64,000 nt of DNA, taken from positions 62,001 through 126,000 of the forward strand of contig JBHGBM010000018.1 in NCBI GenBank assembly GCA_041946965.1. Reading direction: 5' to 3'. The notes beneath the pieces are model-generated. The model worked only from the letters and a program-made list of their open reading frames with translations, ran no database searches and had not been told where the DNA came from. How positions within the stretch are numbered: position 1 is the first letter of the stretch; each line of letters begins with the position of its first letter. The stretch comes from JBHGBM01 sp041946965. Its GTDB lineage: Bacteria; Acidobacteriota; Terriglobia; Bryobacterales; Bryobacteraceae. Shown here one piece after another: positions 1-9,467 of this stretch. The position numbers and the translations under genes were made by a program.

Positions 1-1
1 C

Positions 2-58
2 CTGCGTGACAGCGGCATCATCAAAGCGGGTGGAAACACCTGGGCGGCTGGAGTGTAG
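2..58 (+). CDS. C-terminal end of an upstream gene (partial)
   Basis: The window opens inside a plus-strand reading frame whose last 18 codons read LRDSGIIKAGGNTWAAGV, then TAG at 56-58. The next gene starts two bases later, so the two are probably co-transcribed. Eighteen residues are too few to identify the family. Confidence 0.5.
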   Translation: MRDSGIIKAGGNTWAAGV

Positions 59-60
59 AC

Positions 61-1059
61 ATGACTCGTCTGGTTCTGCTGCTTTTGTTCTCGACGATAT
101 GCCTCGCGGAAACCCACCGGGTTGCCGCGACGGTTTTCTACAACTCGTTTCATCACCGCCACGCGGTCCTGAAGCAAGTCAAACCCGGCGATACGGTGGT
201 CACGCGCACGCTGGACGCCTCCGGGCGCGACGAGAACGGCAAGCTTGTGGCCGAGCCCGGCAATCCGCTCACGGGGGCTTTTTACGTGGAAGGCGCTCAA
301 CCCGGGGACGCCCTCGCGGTCACGTTTCAGAAGATTCGCATGAACCGCAACTGGGGCTACACCAGCTATCGTCTCGGCCTGTTTGCGCTGGCTCCCGACT
401 CCATCGAGGGTCTCTACCCGAACACGTACCGGGAGGGCGCGGTGTTCGAGCGGCGCGCCAACGGCGTGCCGTGGGATATCGATATCCGCGCGGGCACGGT
501 CCGGCTGCGCGAGCCCGTGAGCAAGGCGGCCCGCATGGAGTTTGCCGCGCGGCCCATGCTGGGCTGCGTGGGCGTGGCGGCGCGGGGCGATTTCGGGCCG
601 AGTTCGGGCATTTCCGGCTCCTACGGCGGCAACATCGATTACAACGAGATCGCCGAGGGCGCCACCGTGCTGCTGCCCGTGTACCATCCCGGCGCGTTGC
701 TGTTTATCGGCGACGGGCACGCGCTTCAGGGCGACGGCGAGCCGCTGGGGACCGGCATCGAGGTGTCCATGGACGTCGAGTTCTCGGTCGAACTGCGAAA
801 GAGCGCGCGCCTGGCGACCCCCCGGCTGGAGAATGCGGAATACATCGCCAGCATAGGGAGCCAGCCGGAATTCGCCAGCCCACTTGATCGCGGCTTGCAG
901 ATCGCGACGAGCGACATGATCAACTGGCTGGTCAAGGATTACGGCTTGGAACCGTGGGCGGCGCACCTGCTGATTGGAACTCACGCCCGATACGATGTGG
1001 CCACGGTAGCGGGGTCGGTGGGCCTGCGCATGCCGCGAAAGGTATTGCCGAAACGGTGA
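61..1059 (+). CDS. Secreted acetamidase/formamidase family protein
   Basis: This 332-residue protein starts with a signal peptide (MTRLVLLLLFSTICLAE) and is otherwise an FmdA/AmdA-type amidase, a family that hydrolyses short amides such as formamide and acetamide to ammonia and the acid. The family core is visible at about residues 180-260: a GGNIDYNEI stretch, then LLPVYHPGALLFIGDGHA and QGDGEPLGTGIE. Most family members are cytoplasmic and a little over 300 residues, so an exported version is somewhat unusual. It lies 2 bases after the previous stop and 4 bases before the enolase-superfamily gene. Family assignment is firm; the substrate is not known. Confidence 0.87.
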   Translation: MTRLVLLLLFSTICLAETHRVAATVFYNSFHHRHAVLKQVKPGDTVVTRTLDASGRDENGKLVAEPGNPLTGAFYVEGAQPGDALAVTFQKIRMNRNWGYTSYRLGLFALAPDSIEGLYPNTYREGAVFERRANGVPWDIDIRAGTVRLREPVSKAARMEFAARPMLGCVGVAARGDFGPSSGISGSYGGNIDYNEIAEGATVLLPVYHPGALLFIGDGHALQGDGEPLGTGIEVSMDVEFSVELRKSARLATPRLENAEYIASIGSQPEFASPLDRGLQIATSDMINWLVKDYGLEPWAAHLLIGTHARYDVATVAGSVGLRMPRKVLPKR

Positions 1060-1063
1060 GCCT

Positions 1064-2179
1064 ATGAAGATCTCCGAAATCGAATGCATCCCCGTGCGGG
1101 TCCCCATACGGCCGGAACTCGCCATCCGCGCCAAGGGCGGCGTTCACGCCGAATCGCCGTTCCTGCTGGTGAAGGTGCGGACGGACGAAGGCATCACCGG
1201 GCTGGGCGAAGTCTCCTGCACTCCGCGCTGGAGCGGGGAAGACCAGGTCACCGCCGCGCACTTCATCCAGTGCATTCTGGCCCCCGCGCTCGCGGGGCGC
1301 GATGCGCGCGACATCGAAGCGCTCACCGCGCGCATGCGCGGCGCGCTTTACGGGCACGCCTTCACCAAAGCCGCCCTGGAAATGGCGCTGTGGGACATTC
1401 TGGGCAAGGCCGCCGGCCTGCCCGTCTACCGCTTGCTGGGCGGAGCGGTGCGGGATTCGATTCCCACCAAGTGGTCGATTTCGGGCGTGGAGCCCGCGCG
1501 CGCGGCGGAAATCGCGGCCTGGGCGTTGGAGCGGGGCTTCCGGGCCATGAAGGTCAAAGTGGGGATCGATCCCGAGCAGGATGTGGCGCGCGTGCGCGCC
1601 GTGCGCGAGGTGATCGGCCCCGCCATACGCCTGGGCGTGGACGCCAACGGCGCGTGGAGCCCCCGCACGGCGGTGAGCATGATCCGCCGCCTGTGCGAGT
1701 ACGGCATCTGGTTCGCCGAACAGCCTGTACCGCCCGGCGACGTGAGTTGGCTGGCGGAGGTGCGGCGGCAGGTCAGCGTACCGGTGCTGGCGGATGAGAG
1801 CGTCTACACCCCGCAGGACGCGCTCGCCATCGTGCGCGCCGGCGCGGCCGATGCGCTCTCGGTCTACGTCGGCAAGGCGGCGGGCATCGGGCCCGCCCGC
1901 AAAACGGCGGCGATCGCGGAAGCCGCCATGCTGGGCTGCACCATCGGGAGCAATCTCGAGCTGGGCGTGGGAACCGCCGCCATGATCCACCTGGCACTGG
2001 CAACCCCCGGCATCACCGCCGAAGACTTCCCCTGCGACATCATCGGCCCGCTGTACTACACCGATGAGCTCCTCACCGAAGCCTTGGCGCTTGCCGAAGG
2101 CAAGGCGTTGGCGAGCGAACGTCCCGGGCTCGGCGTGGAACTTGATGAAGACAGGCTGCGGGCCTACCGGGTGGCGTAA
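1064..2179 (+). CDS. Mandelate racemase / muconate lactonizing enzyme family protein
   Basis: This 371-residue protein belongs to the enolase superfamily, which abstracts the proton alpha to a carboxylate with help from Mg2+. Residues seen in order are the KxK motif K163/K165, metal ligands D193, E219 and D244, and the opposing base K271 (VYVGKAAGI). That arrangement is the muconate-lactonizing/dipeptide-epimerase subgroup rather than the mandelate racemase subgroup, which uses a His-Asp pair. There is no signal peptide, so it should be cytoplasmic. It starts 4 bases after the amidase gene and probably shares its transcript. The reaction (cycloisomerase, racemase or dehydratase) cannot be fixed from sequence alone. 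Confidence 0.88.
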   Translation: MKISEIECIPVRVPIRPELAIRAKGGVHAESPFLLVKVRTDEGITGLGEVSCTPRWSGEDQVTAAHFIQCILAPALAGRDARDIEALTARMRGALYGHAFTKAALEMALWDILGKAAGLPVYRLLGGAVRDSIPTKWSISGVEPARAAEIAAWALERGFRAMKVKVGIDPEQDVARVRAVREVIGPAIRLGVDANGAWSPRTAVSMIRRLCEYGIWFAEQPVPPGDVSWLAEVRRQVSVPVLADESVYTPQDALAIVRAGAADALSVYVGKAAGIGPARKTAAIAEAAMLGCTIGSNLELGVGTAAMIHLALATPGITAEDFPCDIIGPLYYTDELLTEALALAEGKALASERPGLGVELDEDRLRAYRVA

Positions 2180-2270
2180 TTTGAAATAGCCTGCATTTGA
2201 CTTTGCAGCCCATGTTGTCCGGTGCGGTCGTGAGCGTCAGAACAACCCGGGTTCAGGTTACTTTTGCCGC

Positions 2271-4475
2271 TTACTGGGTGGCCGGTGCAACCACTTTCAC
2301 CGGCGCCGTCCGGATGGCGAAAGTTCGGACGCCCAACTGGCCGTAAATATTCTGGCCCCAGGCCCAGACGGTTCCGTCGCGTTTCAGGGCCAGGCTGTGC
2401 CCGCCTCCCTCGGCGATGGCTGCTATATCGCTGAGCCCGGCCACCTGGACCGGTACCAGTGACTTCGCAGCCCGGTAGGGTTTGAACTCCCAGACAGGCC
2501 ACTCCCAGACCGTCCCGTCGCGCTTCAGCGCGAGACCGTGCGTGAAGCCTATGCACATTTCATCGCCACGGGTGTCGATCGCCACTACATCGGTCAGCCC
2601 CGCGATCTGGACCGGCGTCGTGCGTTCGCCGCCGGTGGCCAGCGGCGGCGGTGTCGTTCCATCCCCCAACTCACCAAAGTAATTGTTGGTTCCCCAAGCC
2701 CAGACCGTGCCATCCCGTTTCAGCGCCAGGCTGTGATATTGCGCCGCCACTGCGATGACGTCTGAGAGTCCCTGCACCAGGGTCGGCATCGCGGGCGGCG
2801 CGGAGGACCCCGGCAAGGGCGGCTCCGGGCGAGGTATGGCCCACTCCCAGACCGTCCCATCGTGCTTGAGGGCCACGTACCGATCCCAGGACGCGGTGAC
2901 CATCTGTACATCGCCGATTTCAGCCGTGGAGGCCCTGCCATACCAGACTCCCCAATCCCAGAGGCTTCCATCCTCAAGCAGCACCAGGTAACAGCCAACT
3001 GCTGGATACGCTGCGCGCTCGGGGCGGTAGCCGCAGACAGACGGCCTGACCGACACCACCCCGGATAGCCCGCTAACCTGCACCGGAGTCGCTATCGGTC
3101 CGGAGTGCCCATCGGGAATGCCGAAGTTTGCTCCCCACGTCCAGACCGAACCATCGCCGGTGACCGCCAGGCTCACGCCGTAGCCACCCGTCATGGCGGC
3201 CACGCCGGCGGGTCCGCTCACCTTAACCGGCGTAGACCGGTCCGGCCAGTCCGCTGCTCTGATGTGCCCATCGCCCAGCTGACCGGAGGTATTGTCGCCC
3301 CAAGCCCAGACTGTTCCGTCGCTCTTCATTGCTAGGCTATGGGTGGATCCCGCGGCGATCTTCGTTACTCCGGCCAACCCGCCGACCTGGACGGGCCCCA
3401 ATGGCGCGTCCAAAGGTCCCGGCAGCACATCGCCTGCATCACCCAGTTGGCCGAACTGATCGTCTCCCCATGCCCAAATTGTGCCGTCTTGGTTCAATGT
3501 GAGGGTGTGGTACCGGCCCGCCGTCACAGTTGCGGCCCCGCTCAGACCCGTGACCTGAACGGGCAGCAGTCGGTCCGTTGTTGTCCTGTCGCCCAACTGG
3601 CCTCCCACGTTGCTTCCCCATGCCCAAACGGTGCCGTCACTCTTCACTGCCACACTGTGCGCATCGCCTGCTGAGATCTTGACCACGTCAGCCAGTCCGC
3701 TCACCTGGCTCGGCGCCGCCCGAGTCTCGGTGGTTCCGTCGCCCAACTGGCCATGACCATTGAATCCCCACGCCACGACGGTTCCGTCGCTTTTCAGCGC
3801 GAGGCTGTGCCCATAGCCTGCCGCGACCGCCACGACATCGCTCAGCCCGACTACCTGCACCGGCGTCGAAAAGACTGGCTGGTTGACGATCGACGCAGGC
3901 GCCGTGAGTCCGTCGCCCAACGAGCCGTCCTGGTTATCTCCCCATATCCAGACCGTCCCGTCGCGTTTCAACGCGAGATTGTTTCGGGCACCCGCCGTGA
4001 TCGCTACGACGTCGGTCAGTCCGCTCACCCGCGTTGCGGTATTGGAGGCCGGCCACTCGGGGATTCCGTTGTTGGTTACAGCGGAGCCAAACACCCAGAC
4101 GTTCCCGTCGCCCGTCAACGCCAGGTTGGAGTACCACGCCCCTCTGGCCACGGCGATGACTCCACCAAGCCCGGGTACCCGAACCGCGTTTGTGCCGATG
4201 GAGTATCCCCACACCGTCCCGTCAGCTTTCACAGCCCAACCCGGGCCAATGGCCACAACATCGGCGAGGTCGAGCACCCGCAGCGGCCTGTTTTGGCCGC
4301 CACCAACGATCTCATCCCACGTGTCGTCCTCTCCCCACGCCCACACTGTACCGTCGGAGAGCAAGGCGTAGCTGGTGTTTTCGCTGGCAACCACTGCTTT
4401 GACGCCGGCCAGGTCTTGAGCGTCCAAAGAGGCCGCACCAATCACGGATGTCAGGGCCAGGATAGTCCCCCGCAT
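2271..4475 (-). CDS. Secreted RCC1-repeat protein, 14 blades
   Basis: This 734-residue protein has a short signal peptide (MRGTILALTSVIGAASLDAQ) followed almost entirely by RCC1-type repeats of about 50 residues. The strand motif DGTVWAWG or a close variant can be counted 14 times, several followed by GQLGDG. RCC1 propellers have seven blades, so 14 repeats fit two tandem propellers. Bacterial relatives are exported and usually of unknown function; a binding or surface role is inferred. No enzymatic motif is visible. It is divergent from the winged-helix regulator at 4614, with 138 bases between them, so that gene may control it. Confidence 0.85.
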   Translation of the reverse strand: MRGTILALTSVIGAASLDAQDLAGVKAVVASENTSYALLSDGTVWAWGEDDTWDEIVGGGQNRPLRVLDLADVVAIGPGWAVKADGTVWGYSIGTNAVRVPGLGGVIAVARGAWYSNLALTGDGNVWVFGSAVTNNGIPEWPASNTATRVSGLTDVVAITAGARNNLALKRDGTVWIWGDNQDGSLGDGLTAPASIVNQPVFSTPVQVVGLSDVVAVAAGYGHSLALKSDGTVVAWGFNGHGQLGDGTTETRAAPSQVSGLADVVKISAGDAHSVAVKSDGTVWAWGSNVGGQLGDRTTTDRLLPVQVTGLSGAATVTAGRYHTLTLNQDGTIWAWGDDQFGQLGDAGDVLPGPLDAPLGPVQVGGLAGVTKIAAGSTHSLAMKSDGTVWAWGDNTSGQLGDGHIRAADWPDRSTPVKVSGPAGVAAMTGGYGVSLAVTGDGSVWTWGANFGIPDGHSGPIATPVQVSGLSGVVSVRPSVCGYRPERAAYPAVGCYLVLLEDGSLWDWGVWYGRASTAEIGDVQMVTASWDRYVALKHDGTVWEWAIPRPEPPLPGSSAPPAMPTLVQGLSDVIAVAAQYHSLALKRDGTVWAWGTNNYFGELGDGTTPPPLATGGERTTPVQIAGLTDVVAIDTRGDEMCIGFTHGLALKRDGTVWEWPVWEFKPYRAAKSLVPVQVAGLSDIAAIAEGGGHSLALKRDGTVWAWGQNIYGQLGVRTFAIRTAPVKVVAPATQ

Positions 4476-4613
4476 ACAAACTCCTATGGCAGTTATTTTG
4501 CGCCGAAATGATGACTCGCGATGCCGGTTTTGATCTTATTTCTATCTCACGCTGCAAATAGATGATTTCAGGAGCGTTGATTCCGAATTCGGCCGGCGCT
4601 ATGCTACTCCGGT

Positions 4614-6341
4614 ATGAGCCTCCCGGACCCTGGCAGTGGAGTATTTCGGTTCGGGCCGTACGAAGCCGATGCCCGTAGCAGGGAACTGCGCAAACACGGC
4701 CTGCGGGTTCAGCTCCAGGACAAGTCCTTCGGGCTGCTCGTTTCATTGCTGGAGCACGACGGTGAGCTGGTAGGTCGCGAGGAACTCGTCAAATCGCTTT
4801 GGCCGGAAGGCGTCTTCGTCAATTTCCAAAACAGCCTGAATAGCGCCGTGAACCGTTTGCGGGATGCGCTGCGCGATCGAGCCCGTCGTCCGCGGTACAT
4901 CGAGACGCTGGTTGGCCGTGGATATCGCTTTATCGCCCGGGTGGAGCGGGCCCGTGCCGTCGAGCACACGCTGGCAGTGCTGCCTTTCGAGAATCTGAAC
5001 CACGATCCCGAACAGGACTTTCTTGCTGACGCTGTATCCGATGCGCTGAGGATGGAACTGGGGAACGTCACCAGCTTGCGCGTGATTTCAAGACAATCCG
5101 TGCTACGTCTGAAAGACACGCGGAAGACCCTTCCGGCAATTGCCGACGAGTTGAAGGCAGATGTGGTCGTCGAAGGTTCCGTTCTTCTGGTGGGTCGCAG
5201 TGTTCGCATCGCGGCTCAACTTGTGCACCCGGCGCCTGAGCAACAACTGTGGTCGAAAGCCTACCAATGCGAAATGGCCGACCTCCAGACGGTTCAGGGT
5301 CAGGTCGTTCGGGACATGGCGCTGGCTGTGCAAGTGACCCTGTCGCCCGCGGAGCAGACACTACTTTGCCGCCCCCGTCCCGTGGACCCGCAGGCGCACG
5401 TAGCCTACCTCAAGGCTTGCCACCACATGGACAAGAACTCTCGGGAAGGATTTCAGAAGAGCTTTCAGTATCTGCAAATGGCGCTCGAGAGGGACCCCTC
5501 CCACGCGCCGGCGCTTGCCCGGTTGGCCGAGTATTACTCTCTGCTGGGGTTCTGGGGGCATATGCCGACAAGTGACTCCTATCGGCGCGCTAAGGAACTG
5601 GCACTGCGCGCGACCGTGCTCGATCCCGGGTTGAGCATTGCTCATTGGGTTTTGGGATGGGTCAGTTGGCTCTGCGATTGGGATTTGGGTAAGTGCGAGA
5701 CTGAGATCCACCGCGCCATTCAACTGAATCCGAGCGACGAAGGCGCGCGGGTGATGCATGCCGTTCTTCTCGCCGTGGTCCGTGGAGATCCAAAAGCAAT
5801 TGAGGAGGCGAGGCTCGCGCTGGAGTTGGATCCCTTGTCACTGGACGTCAACACGGCCGTGGCATGGATTCACCTGTTCTTGAAAGACTACGACGCGGCG
5901 CTCCAGCAGGCCCGGGCGGCCCTGGATCTGTTCCCAGACTCGCTCCACGCCTACTATATTATTGGCTGCGCCCATCTGGGCTCGTCCAGGTTTGAACAGG
6001 CCATAGAAGCGTTCGAAAAAGCCTATGCGATATCCGGGGACGCCTTTTCGATCGCGTACCTGGGGCATGCGTATGCCAGAGCCGGACAAATGGAGGCGGC
6101 GATCTCCTTGCGCGATACAGTGCTCGCGATGCTGCGGCGGGAATATGTCTCGCCGAGAGCCCTTTTATGCTTGTACGCGGGACTGGGTGAGCGGGATCTT
6201 GCCTTCGAGTTGCTGGAGAAGGCATATCAAGATCACGACTCTTTGCCCTTCTGGTTGTGCGCCTGTCCCACCTGTCAGCCGCTACGTTCTGATCCCCGTT
6301 TCGATGAAATGGTGCATCGGATCGGTATGCCAATCCATTGA
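4614..6341 (+). CDS. CadC/ToxR-type winged-helix regulator with TPR repeats
   Basis: The 575-residue protein starts with an OmpR/ToxR-class winged helix (about residues 10-105), recognisable from FRFGPYEADARSRELRK, the LWPEGVFVNF recognition region and YIETLVGRGYRF at the wing. A middle region (about 120-245, LAVLPFENLN ... VVVEGSVLLVGR) is the adenylate-cyclase/FlgO-like domain common in this architecture. The rest is TPR-like helical repeats. No clear transmembrane helix separates the parts, unlike classical CadC. Such proteins are common in Acidobacteria and probably bind promoters while sensing through protein contacts. Its likeliest target is the divergent RCC1 gene. Confidence 0.86.
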   Translation: MSLPDPGSGVFRFGPYEADARSRELRKHGLRVQLQDKSFGLLVSLLEHDGELVGREELVKSLWPEGVFVNFQNSLNSAVNRLRDALRDRARRPRYIETLVGRGYRFIARVERARAVEHTLAVLPFENLNHDPEQDFLADAVSDALRMELGNVTSLRVISRQSVLRLKDTRKTLPAIADELKADVVVEGSVLLVGRSVRIAAQLVHPAPEQQLWSKAYQCEMADLQTVQGQVVRDMALAVQVTLSPAEQTLLCRPRPVDPQAHVAYLKACHHMDKNSREGFQKSFQYLQMALERDPSHAPALARLAEYYSLLGFWGHMPTSDSYRRAKELALRATVLDPGLSIAHWVLGWVSWLCDWDLGKCETEIHRAIQLNPSDEGARVMHAVLLAVVRGDPKAIEEARLALELDPLSLDVNTAVAWIHLFLKDYDAALQQARAALDLFPDSLHAYYIIGCAHLGSSRFEQAIEAFEKAYAISGDAFSIAYLGHAYARAGQMEAAISLRDTVLAMLRREYVSPRALLCLYAGLGERDLAFELLEKAYQDHDSLPFWLCACPTCQPLRSDPRFDEMVHRIGMPIH

Positions 6342-6575
6342 GGCACGTCCGGCGCGCGCCGCGCCTTAGCAAGCGAGGAAAGTTCAGCGCAGGAGTGATG
6401 CCGTAGGGCTCCGAATCAACTTGACGATTTGTCCCCTACGGTGAGATTGGCCCGAAACCGCCTTCCGGGAAGTAATGACCGGGCCGGCGGACCGTAAGTC
6501 GTGGATCGATCGTCCGGCAACGCAAATCCCGGCCGCCGTGTCCGTCAGTTGGGAGTTCAACCCTGCATACGTTAG

Positions 6576-7301
6576 CTACATCGCGGTCCAGCCGCCGTCC
6601 ACCGCGATCGCCGCGCCGGTGATGTAAGAGGCCGCGTCCGAAGCCAGAAACAGCGCCACCTCCGCCACCTCGCGCGGCATGCCCACGCGCCCCAGAAAGG
6701 TCTTGGAAATCTGCCGCTGGTAAAGCTCGTCTCCGGGCTTGGGTGAGATGCGGGTCTGTATGGCGCCGGGACAGATCGCGTTGACCCGGATGTTGTGCGG
6801 CCCGTAATCGTAGGCGGCGCTGCGAGTGAGGCCGATGAGCCCGTGTTTCGCCGCGGTGTAGGCCGCCGAATTGCGTCCGGCCACCAGTCCCTGCACCGAG
6901 CTGATGTTGATGATGGAGCCCTCGCGCTGCCGCATCATGTAGGGCAGCACGGCTGAGGTGAAGCGCTGCGCCCCCACCAGGGAGACTTGCAGGCAGCACT
7001 CCCACTCCTCGTCATCGGCTTCGGCCGAGGCGTGGTTGGGACCCAGCCGCGCGGCGTTGTTGCAGAGCACGTCGATGCGTCCGCTGATGCCGGCGGCGGC
7101 GGCCACCACGGCTTGCACGTCCGCGGGCGAGCCGACATCCGCTTTCACAAACTGCGCGCCGGCGAGCGTTCTCCCCGCGTCTTCGTCGACGTCGGCGATC
7201 ACCACGCGGGCGCCGGCTTCCAGGAAGATCTCCGCGATGGCGCGCCCGATACCGTGGGCCGCGCCGGTCACAATGGCGACTTTGTTCTCGATCCTGATCA
7301 C
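6576..7301 (-). CDS. SDR-family NAD(P)-dependent oxidoreductase
   Basis: This 241-residue classical short-chain dehydrogenase carries TGAAHGIG (12-19) for dinucleotide binding, NNAA at 81-84, the serine pair at 134-135, and the catalytic Y148/K152 in YTAAK. The acidic D37 after the second strand (VVIADVD) suggests a preference for NAD+ over NADP+. The start is GTG at 7301, overlapping the stop of the SMP-30 gene as GTGA, so it is translationally coupled. With a lactonase beside it, oxidation of a sugar or aldose to a lactone is plausible, but the substrate is not visible. The stretch 6342-6575 between this gene and the regulator holds nothing recognisable. Confidence 0.92.
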   Translation of the reverse strand: MIRIENKVAIVTGAAHGIGRAIAEIFLEAGARVVIADVDEDAGRTLAGAQFVKADVGSPADVQAVVAAAAGISGRIDVLCNNAARLGPNHASAEADDEEWECCLQVSLVGAQRFTSAVLPYMMRQREGSIINISSVQGLVAGRNSAAYTAAKHGLIGLTRSAAYDYGPHNIRVNAICPGAIQTRISPKPGDELYQRQISKTFLGRVGMPREVAEVALFLASDAASYITGAAIAVDGGWTAM

Positions 7302-8119
7302 AGTTGATTTGCCAGAGGCTTTCCCGCGCGTCCGGTATAGGCGCGCGTAATCGTGGTGCGTCCCAGGTTGGCGGCATACAGGTAGCCGTCGTGAAACGCC
7401 AGGTTGGTCGGGCGGCTGAGCAGGATGGCCCAGCGGTCCCAGGCATAGAGCGTACGCTCCCCCGTGGGGCGGATGTGGTGGATGTCATCGGAAGCGTAGC
7501 AACTGGCGAACAGGTGCCCTTCGGCATCGAGCGCCAGTCCGTCCGGCAGGCGGCCCACCTCTTCGGCGTAGACCTGGGCGGCGCCGGTGTCCAACTCGAT
7601 CCGCAGGATGCGGTCGCGGTCGCTCTCCACCATGAAAACGTGCCGCCCGTCCAGGCCGAGCGCCAGTCCGTTGGCGTATCCGAAGGGCCCCGCGACCTTT
7701 TCACCGCGGCCGTCCGTGCGGAACATCAGCAACCAGCCGTTGTCCTTCTTCCAGTTACCGGAGTCGGTGACGTAGTAATTGCCCCGCGCATCGAAGAGGC
7801 CGTAATTCGGACATACTAACTGGTGGCTGCCCGCCTGCCCGGCAAACACGCTCCACTCTCCCCGCCGGTTCACGCGCACGATCCCGTGCCGCGGATTGCA
7901 GACGAAGAGCTCGGCGTCGTCGGGCGACCACGCCACGCCGCCGCAGAAGCCGCCCAACTCCGCGACCACCTCCGGCGCGCCGCCGGCCGGGACGCGGTAG
8001 ACCTGTCCCGCCTCGCCGCCCGCCCACAAGCAGCCTTCGCGATCGAACGCCAGGCATTCGGGGTGATCCAGCCCGTTGGCGTAGATCTCGAATTTCCCGA
8101 TGTCCAGTTCCGGCGTCAT
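7298..8119 (-). CDS. SMP-30/gluconolactonase family protein
   Basis: This 273-residue, six-bladed SMP-30/regucalcin-type propeller lacks a signal peptide. The divalent-metal ligands expected in the family are seen as E21 (DHPECLAF), the asparagines in CPNYGLFD and YANGLAL, and the aspartate in LPDGLALDAEG. Members hydrolyse sugar lactones. I chose the ATG at 8119 because it overlaps the stop of the upstream ceramidase-like gene as ATGA and leaves a normal N-terminus. Its own stop overlaps the SDR start. An SDR making a lactone and this enzyme opening it would be a coherent pair; that is inference. Confidence 0.87.
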   Translation of the reverse strand: MTPELDIGKFEIYANGLDHPECLAFDREGCLWAGGEAGQVYRVPAGGAPEVVAELGGFCGGVAWSPDDAELFVCNPRHGIVRVNRRGEWSVFAGQAGSHQLVCPNYGLFDARGNYYVTDSGNWKKDNGWLLMFRTDGRGEKVAGPFGYANGLALGLDGRHVFMVESDRDRILRIELDTGAAQVYAEEVGRLPDGLALDAEGHLFASCYASDDIHHIRPTGERTLYAWDRWAILLSRPTNLAFHDGYLYAANLGRTTITRAYTGRAGKPLANQL

Positions 8120-9438
8120 TTCTTTACCCGCTCCACGGTCTGCTCCACGGCGGCGGTGATGCGGTCCTCCACGTCCGGCGCCAGGCGGCCGGGGAAGTTG
8201 GAGAACCGGAAAGCGTCGCCGCCTTCGTAGCCGCCTTCCTTCCACACGCGCGCGGAGGGGATGTAACCGAAAGTGTCGTTGGAGTAACCCGCCACCCAGG
8301 TCGTATCGTTTCCGAAGCGCGCCTTGAACTTGAGCGAGTAATCCACGGTTAGCTCGCAGCCGAGCGCGATCAGGGTGAGGCTGTCGCCGAACCGCCAGGC
8401 CTGCACGGGATACGGGCGCGAGCGCGGCACGTCGCCGGTCTTCTCCAGGATGGCGAGCATGCGCCGGCCGTGGTCGGCGACGCGCACTTCCTTGGAGGCC
8501 ATTTCGCGTTCCCATCGCGCGCGGTCGAAAGGACCTTCGAAAGCGAGCTCGGGCCACGCCATAGCGGTGCGCAGCGGCCCGGCGACGGGTTTCATCTTTC
8601 GTTCCACCACCTCGCTGACGGCATCGGCGAGCGTCGCGCCGTAGCGCTCCAGGTGCTCGGGCTTACGGCGGGGCAGCGGGTTGGAGTCGGCTCCGGCGCC
8701 TTGCACGAACAGCGCCGTGGCGCCCGGATAGCGCTGCTCCAGGTAGTGCTGCGCATAACCCGCGTAGTCGCCGTGGACGGTGTAGTCGTCCATAATCGTG
8801 TTGTGGCAGGCATAGCCGAACAGCAGCGCGATCCACTTCCCGTCCGCGCCCTTGACGGCGAGCACGGGCACGTCCTGATCCACGGGTCCGGGGTATTCGC
8901 GATGTCCCACCCTCCGCCGGTTCACGGCGAAGCCCGCATAGCCCTGGTCGAACCAAAGCGTGGCGGGACGGAGGTTGCCGACGGCTTTGGCGATGGCCTC
9001 GTAGATCAGGCCCGGGAATTTCTCGACGTACCGGGCGATGGCCGCCTTCTGCGCCTCCAGGTACGGCCCCATGATGATGGCGTAAACGCTGGGATCGTTC
9101 ACCAGCGGGGCGCTGTGGGTGTGGGAGACGTTGAACAGAATGCGGTCGCGCGGGATGCCGAACTGCCTTGCGGCGCGGCTGGCGATGGGGTCCGCCATCT
9201 CGCGGCGGATGCCAACCGTGTCGATGGTGACGGCCACGGCGAGGGCGCCTACGTCATCCTTCAGCGCGAGCGCCTTGACATGAATCGGCTGGCGCACGGA
9301 TTCCGAGGGCTTGGTGCGGGCCGCGTAACCCGCCAGCCAGATAGGTTCGGCCGGTGAGATATCGACGGCGGCCGTCCCGGCCTGCCATGCGGCGGGCAGC
9401 GGGCACGCCATGATGAGCAAGAGAGGAAGTGCCTTCAT
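8116..9438 (-). CDS. Secreted neutral/alkaline ceramidase-like hydrolase
   Basis: The 440-residue protein has a signal peptide (MKALPLLLIMACPLPAAW) and the N-terminal domain of non-lysosomal neutral ceramidases: GTAAVDISP near the start, the zinc-site region NVSHTHSAP (about 103-111), and CHNTIMDDYTVHGDYAGY (about 211-228). Full neutral ceramidases are 650-760 residues and carry a C-terminal immunoglobulin-like domain that is missing here, so a lipid amide substrate is uncertain; the fold may serve another zinc amidase reaction. It is the first gene of a leftward three-gene operon and is divergent, by 29 bases, from the 9468 gene. Confidence 0.83.
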   Translation of the reverse strand: MKALPLLLIMACPLPAAWQAGTAAVDISPAEPIWLAGYAARTKPSESVRQPIHVKALALKDDVGALAVAVTIDTVGIRREMADPIASRAARQFGIPRDRILFNVSHTHSAPLVNDPSVYAIIMGPYLEAQKAAIARYVEKFPGLIYEAIAKAVGNLRPATLWFDQGYAGFAVNRRRVGHREYPGPVDQDVPVLAVKGADGKWIALLFGYACHNTIMDDYTVHGDYAGYAQHYLEQRYPGATALFVQGAGADSNPLPRRKPEHLERYGATLADAVSEVVERKMKPVAGPLRTAMAWPELAFEGPFDRARWEREMASKEVRVADHGRRMLAILEKTGDVPRSRPYPVQAWRFGDSLTLIALGCELTVDYSLKFKARFGNDTTWVAGYSNDTFGYIPSARVWKEGGYEGGDAFRFSNFPGRLAPDVEDRITAAVEQTVERVKK

Positions 9439-9467
9439 ACGCCGGACATGTTATCATGCGCAACGCC

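Noticed and set aside
2180..2270. Possible terminator hairpin after the enolase-superfamily gene
   Set aside because: CTGCA/TGCAG repeats can be paired, but the stem is short and no T-run follows.
6342..6575. GC-rich self-complementary stretch after the winged-helix gene
   Set aside because: The inverted GGCGCGCGCC-like sequence lacks a following T-run and such sequences occur often by chance at this GC content; no coding or RNA feature was seen in the gap.
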